Below, piece by piece: positions 11,830 through 23,000 of a stretch of DNA of 64,000 nucleotides. The notes beneath the pieces are model-generated. The model did no database searches. It saw only the letters and a program-made list of their open reading frames with translations, and was not told where the DNA came from. A program made the translations under genes and the position numbers. This DNA comes from Azadirachta indica. Its lineage: Eukaryota; Streptophyta; Magnoliopsida; Sapindales; Meliaceae. Location: assembly GCA_022749755.1 (NCBI GenBank), contig CM040447.1:6408545-6472544 (forward strand), in the 5' to 3' direction. The stretch's first letter is position 1. Each line of letters opens with the position of its first letter.

Positions 11830-13125
11830 GCACTAAAATCATAGTGACGTTAATTATGTTATAATATAACTCGACAATCTCAACGATTATGGATCAAGGC
11901 CATATCTACCGTTGATTCATACGTTTCTATTAATCGCCTCTGTTTAGACGACATCAAATTTAAATTGTCCAAAAACCTTTGAAAATAAACACTATGTCGT
12001 GAACCACGTTGAGTACATGTATTTAATTATTTTATTTTGGTGTGATCTTGTTAAAAAGATGGTAAGCAAAAGCCAGAACTAAATAGTATATAATATATAT
12101 TTGAAGCACAAATATTAATTTGCATGGCATTTGTGTACGTGTAAATTATTCATTTCAGTCTATTTTTATGATAAATGATAAGCAAAAGTTGTAATTTTAT
12201 TTGGAAAGGAAAAAAGTTAGGGATAAGGAATACAGAAAAAGTTGATCAAATAAGCAGAAAAAGCTGTTAATTAGCAAGCATTTTAATCTACAGAGCATTG
12301 TTAAAATATAATATAATTGTAATCTGATCCACGCTTATTTTAAATTAAATTAAAGGGTTAATAATACATAACTCTTTAAAAATTGACTTATTAATTTGAT
12401 TAATTTTAATAATTTTAAAAATAATCATAAAAGTTTTAATTTATTAACAAATAAAGATTAATCTTCGTTTAAAATACTAATAAATACTTTTTATGTATGA
12501 CAAAATAACATACACACACTTAAGTTTCAAAAACAGCAGACCTATTTTTCTTTTAATTAAATCGAGGTCCATGTTAACTTTCGGACATATATGCCCTTGT
12601 ATCGTTGCTATAGCTATGCTGTGATCTTCGTGCCTTTTTTGATGAGAAATTTATTTGTGTAATATACAGAAGCAAGAATTTTTATATGTATTAAATTATA
12701 ATAAATTATATTAGATAAAATTTAATATGCGGTACTATATTTGGTGTTTTTATTATATAATAAAATATTAATTATATAAAAAATTTTATTAATTAATTAT
12801 ATACTATTATTTTATTAAAAATTAAATAATTTAAAATTACATCTGTCAATAATAAATTATTATTTTTTATGGGTTTATTATACCCAAATCTGCTTTTTTG
12901 GGCTTCTTGAAGTATGCACATTAACTCTTAATGTTTGTAAATTGAAAAGATTTGTTATTTGTGTAACAAATAATGATATTTGGAAAATGCGTTCAGCATC
13001 TATATAATAAAGGTTTGTTTAAAACTAATCTAACAATTAAACCAACGTTAATAATAGAATAATATAATAAATGACAATTTAATACACATTTCGACTTTTT
13101 TATTAAAAAAAAAAAATTACCTTCT
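11830..13125. repeat. 3' flank of SABATH B1, paralogous to the 3' flank of A1
   Basis: Several blocks match the DNA downstream of gene A: ggccatatctaccgttga and gttgagtacatgtaatta-like text at 11895-12025 against 3305-3430, and tgtttgtaaattgaaa with gcgttcagcatctatata at about 12890-13040 against 4545-4665. Genes A and B thus arose by a tandem duplication that included at least 1.5 kb of downstream DNA. Confidence 0.6.
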
Positions 13126-13234
13126 TTATTTCTTTATCAAGGAAATAAGTAAATATGGCGACACTCCTAATCCCGTTTTCAAGCACTCAATTAACTTCAC
13201 AGAAAATCTCTTGTAAATATCATCCACAATGTAA

Positions 13235-15290
13235 TTAATTTCCGAAATGGGAAGCGACAAGAGACTCTGCAATAGCTCTGAAACGAATAGCCATTTGCTT
13301 TGCCGTTTCACAGTAGTCTAATTTATTGCCATTGTTATCAAAACCTACGTACCAATTCTGATAGAGTGTTTCAAGTTTATAAATGCTGAAGCTTCCTTCT
13401 TGCTGAACAAGACGCCTTATTTCTTCAGCACTTGAACCATAAAATGGTACGTTGAATAATTCCAATTTTGATTCTTCGATCAGCCCCTAAAGTAGTATGT
13501 CAGAGTTTGCAACAATTAATGTACGTATTGTGAATATCGGAGATTGGCATATGTTTTTATTAATTGAAAGCTTAAAAATTATACAAGAAATAGGGGAAAA
13601 GCAGAGTCATTACCTCTGAGACCAGGTCGCATATTGCTTCACCACCAAATACCTCCCAAATATTATGATATCGTTTGTCATCACTTTTTAGGGCAAGCAC
13701 CATACGACCTCCAAGTTTTAACTCTTCTGATCGTGACTTGAGAAATGTTGTAAAATCAGCTTCAAATTGATCAAAGTATGCTCTGAGGGCTCTGGGAGGA
13801 CTTGTCTTTGCTATGTAAATATTATCTTTGTTCAATGAAATTCCTGATTCACTCACCAACCCTTTAGGTGCCTGTACATTTAAAACATCTTATTAATTTT
13901 ATAAGTTAATTTTTATATAATACTAAAAGTCGGTAGCTAAAATGAGGAGGCATTTTGTCTCTTAAGTGTACATATTGAAAGACAATATTTTCTCTCTGTT
14001 TCTTTGGGCTGCATGTTTTCTCCTTCACATATTTCTAGCAAGCATTCTAGAAGCCTATATACAGCATGTGCACCAATAAATGGAGTAAAATCAGTAGAAT
14101 AGAAAATGTACATAGCTAGTGACCTGTGAGAGCCAATGGAGAGCGTAAGAGGAGAATATAAAGTGAAGAGAACGGGTTGGAAATAGCCTCCCGTAAAATG
14201 ATCCAGGCACTGCAGCAATGAAACAATGCCCAAACTCTTCATCTTTCTGCGCTTTAAGTCTCTCATAAAAGCTTGGCAATAGCTTGAATATGCTGTTGAA
14301 ATCATTTCCAGGAAGATCATTTAAGAACACCTGCAAGAAAGGACGTAACCAGAAATACGATCTAATTTTCTTCATAAAAATATTTGAAATTACTATCCTT
14401 ACTTGGAAAAAGATATGCTTATTCCGATGTATTAAACTTTTTTCTAATTAAATTCTACATATGTACGTTTCCCACTCAATTAATTACAAAAAATATTGAA
14501 AGCTTTCAAGACTGTTGTTCGGTGGAGAATATATAAACATATAACTATATGCAATATTAAAATATAGCTAAAGGCATATACGAATGATGACAAAATAAAA
14601 ACATAAGTAAATGCAAGAGTAAGATATTTAATAAAATTATAAAAAATATACAAATTAACAATGTGTATTTGCTACATTTTTAATTTAATAGATAATATTC
14701 AAAATAAGTTTAAGGAAAACCGATACAATTTAAATTTTTTGAATTAGTTATAAGTTAATTTATAGTTTTTAAGAATTATTTTCTTATTATATTTTTATTT
14801 ATCAACTATCAATTACAGTCATCTATTTACTTTTACTTATTTTCAGTCCTCTTCAACCAACAGCTACATCACTTCACAGCTGCAATAATGGATATTGACC
14901 TACTCTGAAATTTGATGCCAAAAGAGAAGAGAGAGAGAAGGAATTCAGAAGAAAAGAAAATTCAAGAAAACCTGCAAGGTGGGTGGTCTACGATTCAAGC
15001 GATAGCATGTGGTTTGAAGAGCCTCTGTAACATCCCATGTAGGCAAATATGCGTTTGGACCTGAAGAGCAACCCAAATCTGCAATTTTAAAGCATTCGTC
15101 CGAGAAGTTGCTGCAATATAACTCAGAAATGCTTTCTTGTATTAAATGTTTTGCCTCCGAAATCACCTTTTTCTGCAAATTAGTACTACTCAATTAGAAA
15201 ACAGAAGAGAGAAGATGAACATGAAATACTTTAGCATTTGTTAATTTGAAGGAAGAGATCAACCTGAACTGAAGCGTTTTTCACACAACC
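13235..15290 (-). pseudogene. SABATH methyltransferase B1, 5'-truncated and frameshifted
   Basis: Same family and exon plan as A1. Exons on the minus strand: remnant of exon 1 15264-15290, then 14972-15172, 14124-14330, 13614-13871, 13235-13486. Motifs [34 protein letters not shown] and [10 protein letters not shown] are intact. Exon 1 is cut after its last nine codons by the duplication breakpoint, so the ATG and the MNGG motif are missing and LINE sequence follows. Exon 5 carries a 4-bp insertion relative to gene A (aattaattt near 13230), giving a TAA straight after SHFGN; the lost C-terminus (about 35 aa, ending [11 protein letters not shown]) is still readable downstream to 13126. Exon 4 has one extra codon (FGGE against FGE in B2). 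With no start it is very unlikely to make a full protein. Confidence 0.85.
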
Positions 15291-16235
15291 ATTCCAGTTG
15301 TCTATAAAGCCTCTTCTATTTGATCTGGTATTCGATTAATCTTAGGGCTTTTTTCTTTTCTAAAGAAATAGTCGTGGGCTGATTGGTGATGGTTTCTCAA
15401 TTAACTTCTGACATTCCAAATGGTTGCAAGACTCTAATTTCTACTCTTGGCATCTCAGGTCATTTCTTTCTCCATGCTAAGGTTTCGGATTACGTTCCAA
15501 TTAAATCGTGGAAATTTGCTTCATCAATTTTGTCAAATTTTCCCAGAGCTTACAAACCAGATTACTTCTCTTGTCTGTCTTTCGCCCTTGCAAGGACTCT
15601 CTTATTTGGTCAGGGTCTAAAGATGGTCACTTTCTTTTAATTTGTGAATTGCTATGAGGAAGTCTAGAATTAATAAGTAAACTCCCTTGCCTTGGGCTAA
15701 CTTTTCTTCGGTTTAATGTTATTCCCCCTCGGTTTTCAACTTTCATTTGGCGTTTGTTGTGTAATGGCTTCCATACATATGGCTTCTATTGCAGATTTTG
15801 TGCTTGTCATCCTACAACTTTGGAGCACCTTTTTGTACAGTATAATTTTGCTAGGCACTTTTTCGGATTTGGACTTGGGGGGCTTTTGAGTTCTTTTAAC
15901 ATGAGTTTGGACTTTTTATTCCTGTTACTTTTTTTTTTTTTTAAACAATCCTAGTAATATTAGACAATTAAAAAGTTTACTGGAAAGTTGAATAATCATT
16001 GGGTAGAAAAATCTATCCTAATAGAGAAGAAGCTCTACCCAAAAATACTGAGTCTAGTTGCGTTTGATAATTTTTTTCAGTGAATTTTGGGCCTAATGCA
16101 TCTGCCACTTTATAATTCAAATAAATTAATATGATCAATTCGTTTCTTTAAACTTCTGGCAAGACTTATCTCATAGTCTTTCTTTAAATTATATACACCA
16201 GGTTTCTGCGCTTATGATATTTATTTAATCCTCCA
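15291..16235 (+). mobile_element. LINE-derived repeat X, copy 2 (zf-RVT remnant)
   Basis: Broken plus-strand frames read LIWSGSKDGHF near 15600 and, near 15740-15870, WRLLCNGF then CHPTTLEHLFVQYNFARHFF. These are the marks of the zf-RVT segment of plant non-LTR retrotransposons. A T-rich run follows at 15930-15942. Copies: 28320-29085 and, in part, 1-359. Copy 2 has about 28 extra bases at 16051-16080 absent from the other two. It sits exactly between truncated gene B1 and unit C. Confidence 0.65.
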
Positions 16236-19200
16236 ATTAACATTAATAATAATATTAATGCTCCAATTAACATTTTCTATTTTTATTAAAAAAAACTATA
16301 TTATTACATAATTAAATATACCAAAGTTTTTCTTAATAGTAATATCAGCAAGATTTGAATACTTTAACTCTAATTGTGATGAACTCTAACCTAATTACCA
16401 AGTGGACGCTTCCTTTATAAAATATCAAATGGGAAGTACTTAGCTGTTAAAATTAATTAACCTAAACTAATTTGCACATGAAATGGAGGAAGTTTATGCT
16501 TTCTGTGACACTAGGGATGCACGTTGTCATGTGCCATCAAAATGCAAGAGGAATCGCCAAAGATGCAGAGACATGTCAGCGCACAACCTCCAACACAAGG
16601 GCATGCAGGCTGCACCTTATAATGCACAAGCGTGCAAGCAAACATGTTAGCCAATAAACAGTACCTGGATGAATAGTAGGCCGTGAGCAAAAGTGCTTGC
16701 AAGGGAGGTTTTCATGTGTTGGAGCATCTTTGGGACAGTCCATGATGATAATGAGTAGCCTAAACCTGTGCATATGTGGGCAATATAAGCTTAGATTTGT
16801 CTCAAATGTATTTGTTATGTTTAAGGCCCAAAGTTGCCTAATTTTTGTAAATACCTAATTGGCCCATGTTTTAGGTAGTGGGGGTAGTAAGATTTTATTT
16901 GCTAGAAGTAATCTCCACCATTTATGTATTTTAAGGGCCAAATCTCAACCATTCATTGTACATATATATAGTATAATTTAGTGTAATGAAAACAAGCCTT
17001 CACTTTCCATTCCAATTGAGCAGCCCGTCAGTTTTTTTCTCTCCTCCAATTTCACCTACTCTTTCTTTGCTTTGCATTCCTCCACTATTTACGCCCACAC
17101 AAACACACACATAAATTGATCTTGAGTTTTCAAAGGCTTACTTAAACAGTATATGTGAGCTGTTTTAAGTACTGCACGGAGTTGGAATACATAAAATTTC
17201 TAGCACGCGAAAACATACAGATAGTACGTGATATATATGTTTAGCTAGCAGAATTGGGAAAGAGACATTTTATTTTCTCCCATTATATGTAAGTATTATG
17301 AGGGCAATGCAGTAAAAACACACCTTTTCTATTAAAAGGACGAAAGATTTCTAACAACAAAGGGATTTTTTTATATTTTTATCTCACAAAAAAGAAATCA
17401 AGTAAATTTGTAACTAACTGGGATAAATATCATTTTCCCTATAATATAATATGCACTAAAATTATAGTGACATTAATTATGTTATAATATAACTCGACAT
17501 TCTCAACGATTTTGGATCAAGGCCATATTTACCGTTGATTCATATGTTTCTATTAATCGCCTCTGATTTTAAATTGTCCGAAAAAATCTTTGAGAATAAA
17601 CACTATGTCGTGAACCACGTTGAGTACATGTATTATTTTTATTATGATGTGATCTTGTTAAAAAGATGGTAAGCAAAAGCCAGAGCTAAATGTATATACT
17701 CTATATTTTAAGCACAAATATTAATTTGCATGGCATTTGTGTACATGTAAGTTATTCATTTCAGTCTATTTTTATGATAAATGATCAGCAAAAGTCGTAA
17801 TTTTATTATGAAAGAAAAAAGTTAGGGATAAGGAATACAGAAAAAGTTGATGAATAAGCAGAAAAAGCTGTTAATTAGTAAGCATTTTATTCTACACAGC
17901 ATTGTTAAAATCTAATATAATTGTAATATGAAAATAGATCTAATCACCTATTCCACGGTTTTTTTTTAATTAAATTAAAGGGTTAATAATATATAATTTC
18001 TTAAAATTGGACTCATTAATTTGATTAGTCTTAATAATTTCAAAAAAAAATTATAAAAATTTTAATTTATAAACAAATAACGATTATACTTCATTTAGAA
18101 TATTAATAACTACTTTTGACGTATGAAAAAAATAACATACATAAACTTAAGCTTCAAAAACAGCAGACCTATGGTTCTTTTAATTAAATCGCGGTCCGTG
18201 TTAACTTTTGGACATATATGCCCTTGTATCGTTGCTATAGCTAATGCTATGATCTTCGTGTCTTTTTTGATGAGAAATTTATTTGTGTAATATACAGAAT
18301 CAAGAATTTTTAACTCTTCTGATCGTGACTTGAGAAAAGTTGTAAAATCAGCTTCAAATTGATCAAATGATGCTTTGGGGACACTGGGAGGACTGTCTTT
18401 GCTATGTAAATATTATCTTTGTTCAATGAAATTCCTGATTCACTCACTAACACTTTAGGTGCCTGTACAATTAAAACATCTTATTAATTTTATATGTTAA
18501 TTTATATATAATACCAAAAGTCGATAGCTAAAATGAGGAGGCATTTTGTCTCGTAAGTGTACATATTGAAAGACAATATTTTCTCTCTATTTTTTTGGGC
18601 TGCATGTTTTCTCCTTCGCATATTTCTAGCAAGCATTCTAGAAGACTATATACAGCATCTGCACCAATAAATAGAGTAAAATCAGTAGAATAGAAAATGT
18701 ACATAGCTAGTGACCTGTGAGAGCCATTGGAGAGCGTAAGAGGAGAATATAAAATGAAGAGAACGGGTGGAAATAGCCTCCCGTAAAATGATCCAGGTAC
18801 TGCAGCAATGAAACAATGCCCAAACTCATCATCTTTCTGTGCTTTAAGTCTCTCATAAAAGCTTGGCAGTAGCTTGAATATGCTGTTGAAATCATTTCCA
18901 GGAAGATCATCTAAGAATACCTGCAATCAAGGACGTAACCAGAAATACGATATAACTTTCTTCATAAAAATATTTGAAATTACTATCCTTGCTTGGAAAA
19001 ATATTTGCTTATTCCGATGCATTAGACTTTTTTTTCTAATTAAATTCTAGATATGTACGTTTCCCACTCAATGAATTACAAAAAACATTTAAAGCATTCA
19101 AGACTGTTGTTCGGTGGACAATATATAAACATATAACTATATGCAACATAAAATTATAGCTAAAGGCATATACGAACGGTGAGAAAATAAAATCATAATT

Positions 19201-19649
19201 AAATGCAAGAGTAGGATATTTAATTAAATTGTAAAAATATACAAATTAACAACGTATATTTGCTACATTTTTAGTTTAATAGATAATATTCAAAATAAGT
19301 TTAAGCAAAACTCATACAATTTAAAGTTTTTGGAATTAATTATAAGTTAATTTATAGTTTTTAAGAATTATTGTCTTATTATATTTTTATTTATCAACTA
19401 TCAATTACAGGCATCTCTTTACTTTTATTTATTTTCAGTCCACTTCAACCAACAGATACATCACTTTACAGCTGCAATAATGGATGTTGATCTACTCTGA
19501 AGTTTCAGAAGAATTCAGAAGAAAAGAAAATTCAAGAAAACCTGCAAGGTGGGTGGTCTGCGATTCAAGCGATAGCATGTGGTTTGAAGAGCCTCTGTAA
19601 CATCCCATGTACGCAAATATGCGTTTGGACCTGAAGAGCAACCCAAATA
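16236..19649. repeat. Unit C: older diverged duplicate of the gene-B unit
   Basis: This aligns with 10630-15115 in order and orientation, with many substitutions, so it is older than the 15-kb duplication. Relative to B it lacks about 1.0 kb (12685-13715), and it stops inside exon 2 of the methyltransferase at 19649. The 16458-17135 part is the diverged copy of the LTR-like block. Confidence 0.8.
18310..19649 (-). pseudogene. SABATH methyltransferase C, fragment
   Basis: Three pieces of a gene-B paralog remain: part of exon 4 (about 18310-18463), exon 3 (18715-18920) and part of exon 2 (19542-19649). Exon 5 and the 3' half of exon 4 are gone through a deletion that joins 3'-flank DNA to exon 4 at an ATTTTT-type microhomology. 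Exon 4 has lost a base at ggaggactgtc. Exon 3 is 206 nt instead of 207 because of a lost base at gaacgggtgg. Exon 1 and most of exon 2, including the SAM motif, are absent. It is non-functional. Confidence 0.88.
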
Positions 19650-20007
19650 TTATTAATAATAAAATATTTAATTTATTAAAACAGTAATAATTTTTTTTAC
19701 GAATTATTTTATATTAATTTGTCTGACAAAAGTAATATTAACAAATCAACCGTTTCTTCTATCTCGAAAAAAAAAAAAAGGAAATTTATGTTAAAAAAAT
19801 TCTCTTTTAACAATTTTTTTCCAACTTTTTTTTTTCTTTTTCTGAAATTGTCCCTACAAAATTTTTTCACTTTAGAATTTATTCCCATGCTTGACTCAAA
19901 ACAGTTAAGCATGGCGGCTTTCCACCTTTACATATATGCTGAAGCTTCTATTTGCAAGCACAAGTTTTTCCAGTCAAGAGAGTAACAGTGAACTTTGAAG
20001 AGAGCGA

Positions 20008-23000
20008 ATGGCAAAATCACCGGACCAAGAACACCCACAGAAAGCTTTCGGTTGGGCTGCCAGAGATAACTCTGGAACTCTCTCTCCTTTCCCTTTCTCG
20101 AGAAGGTAATGTTATTTTTTTTTCCTGATTTTAGCCGAAGTTTCCATATTTGTATGTATTTTCTAACATGGGTTTGTATGCATCATCTTAGAATTTAGAA
20201 AAATATATTAACTTTTTTTTTGGTTGGATGAAGGTTATGATCTTTTTTAGTTTGTGTTATTGTGAGGAAGTTGATAGATTAATTTTAATTTTAGCTTTTT
20301 TTTTAAATTTATTTTTCATTTTTGGCCTGTATCAATGGCAGAGAAAATGGTGTTGACGATGTAACTATTAGGATCCTTTACTCCGGAGTTTGCCACTCGG
20401 ACTTGCATTTTGTGAAAAATGATTGGGGTGTAACAAATTACCCCATTGTTCCAGGGTATGATGCTAATCCCAGATTACTTTATAATTACTTAATTTAAAT
20501 ATCACTGTCGTATGATCTTTGATAGTTGTTGCTTTCAATATTCCTGTGTTTGTTGGAAGAAATTTTGATGAAATGACCATTTTACTGTGCTGGGCAGTAC
20601 TGATGTTGATATGTTGTGAATTGTTGATGAATGATGACAATTACATTAGTATCAGAAAGTTTCCTGATTATGTAACACGTTGACCTGGCTTTCGTGGAAA
20701 TCAGCTTGTGGGAATAAGAATTCCAAAAGCCAGCTAGCTATTGAGTACCAACTTAACAAATTGTTGTTTTGGGTGCTTTCCGTGTGTAACCTCATATTTT
20801 CTAGAAAAAAAAGTGATATATCCTTTTATATGAAGTATATTCCGTGTTCACAATATGATTATTGGGATTTAATGAACATTTTAGGTGATCTCTAGGATTT
20901 TTCCTGTTTTCTTGGGTTGTATTGTTCAACTATAGCAATTCTAAACCAAATCTGAAGATATGAAACAGAGGGGGAAAGAAAACATGTAACAAGAGTGAGT
21001 ATTGATAAGAGTGAGTATTGATAAGGGTAAATTGAAATTGTAACATAGTTTGTGTAAAACCCAGGGTAGCTTATTAATTGGAGCTGTAAGACAGTAAAAC
21101 TATTAACATTTTATCAAATACTATCGTGCATGCATTGTTCTGAATCGAGCTAGAATGGCAAGTTCAAAGCATGTACAGTCGTGAATTGTCATATTGCATG
21201 GTGGGCATTTTCCAAATTTTATGATCTTTTGAAATAGTTTATTTACATCATCATTGTAGTAATCTGTTTCATTTTGTTAATGTTCATTCTTTACTTGATA
21301 TACAAGGGTCCAAAGTTGCCCAGCATCATTTACCAAAATACAGCTTCGTGTTTCATATTCCAAAATTGTATTTCTTAACATATATCCCAGTGTGCAAACG
21401 AATTGATTTCTTTCTTTCTTTTTATTTTTTTTATTTTGAAGTCTGCATTCCCTGAATTATGCTTACCAGCCTGCTAATCATTTAGTATAAATCTATTGTG
21501 TTGAGCTAATATCATTATCTTAAGGCTTAATGCCAATAACTTCGTGCATTTCTGAATCTGGCAAGGCCACCCGCGGGCGGTTCCTTTTTGCCTGTGGTAA
21601 TACCTTGAATAAGTCACCTAGCTTAAGAGGTAGATTCCTGTATCTATGGAACTGGAAAAAAAAAAAATTCATGCTCATGGTGACTCAATATCTGATCATC
21701 AGTGTTACGGGAAAGAAAACGGAAGAAATGTGTTTGCATTTCTCATCTCAATTTGTATAATTTATATGTATTTATTTCTTACACTATTAAGAAATAAAAC
21801 ACACACATTCCATTACCCATACCCGACACACCTGACTTATTCCATACATACCCATAATTTTATCCACCAAAACATACAATAATCCAAAGGAAAATAATAA
21901 ACAACGTAAAGGAGACAATAACAATAATATTCTAACACCCCCCATCAAATTCAAGATCCTGAAATAAGCTTGATTTTGCATATTAAGTGTCGAAAACGGG
22001 CAAGAGGATGATATTTTGTAACAATATTAGCAGGTTAATCAGCAGAAGAAACGAAGCGAAGTGTAATGTAACCTTGGGTGATGTGGTGGCGAATGAAGTG
22101 ACAATCAGCTTCAATATGTTTAGTGCGTTCATGAAAAACATCTATCTGAGCAATTTGGATAGCTACTACAATTATCACAAAAAAAAATATGTAGGTCTTG
22201 TGAAAGGAATGCCCATGTCATTCAATAACCATCGAAGCCAAATAATTTCCTGTGTTGTATCTAAAAGAGCTCAATATTCAGCCTCAGTACTAGAGCGTGC
22301 AACAACCATTTGCTTCTTACATTTCCAAGAAATAATAAAGTCTCATAAGAAAACACATAGACTAGTAGTAAAGCGTTGATTAGTGAGATCTCTAGCCCAA
22401 TCTGCATCAAAGTAAGCTCGAAGCTGAAGAGCAAACTCAGTGGAGAAATGTAAACCATGGAAAAGAGTATCTTCTATAGCGAAAAATATGAAGAACGGCA
22501 GCATAATGAGTAGAGTGAGGTATAGACATATATTGACTAACAATGTTAACAGTGTGAGAGATATCTGGGTAGGTAACTATAAGATATACTAAAATACCAA
22601 ACAACTGTTTGTAAAATGTATCATCTGAGAGTGGAACCCCATCATATAGTGTGAGACTAGCATTTAGTTCTAAAGGTGTAGAAGTAGTCTTAACGCAGCT
22701 TTAGATAGCAAATTAGATGCATATTTGGCTTGGGATAAGTAATATCTATCTGATTCAAAAAGCACTTCAAGACCAAAGAAATAAGTGAGATGATCAAGAT
22801 CTTTCATTTAAAAGTGTTGTTGGAGAGAAGCTTTAAAATCAGATATACTACCAAGATCATCTCCAGTAATAATCAGATCATCCATATATATATAGCAACA
22901 AGAGAATACTGCCGCATTCTGTGCTATGTATAAATAAAGCAAAATCATGAGAATTGGAATGAAAGCCATATTGTTGGATTATAGCACTGAACTTAGATAA

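Larger units (their letters stand above)
1..15290. repeat. Segmental duplication, copy 1 (SABATH A1-B1 block)
   Basis: This whole stretch matches 28727-44025 almost base for base in the same orientation. The offset drifts only from about 28721 to 28740 because of small indels, mostly in homopolymers and TA runs. The left edge lies at or before the window start. The right edge is visible: both copies read the same through exon 1 of gene B up to the cacacaac at about 15290. Copy 1 then switches to LINE-derived sequence, while copy 2 continues through the rest of the exon. Copy 1 is therefore the derived end at this junction. Confidence 0.93.

Noticed and set aside
13126..13311. 61-codon frame at the 3' end of B1 (also 41866-42051 in B2) as a separate gene
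   Set aside because: It is the out-of-frame C-terminus of the SABATH gene displaced by the 4-bp insertion, not an independent gene.
19719..19985. 88-codon Lys/Phe-rich frame upstream of the CAD gene
   Set aside because: Poly-A and poly-T runs generate it; there is no protein-like pattern.
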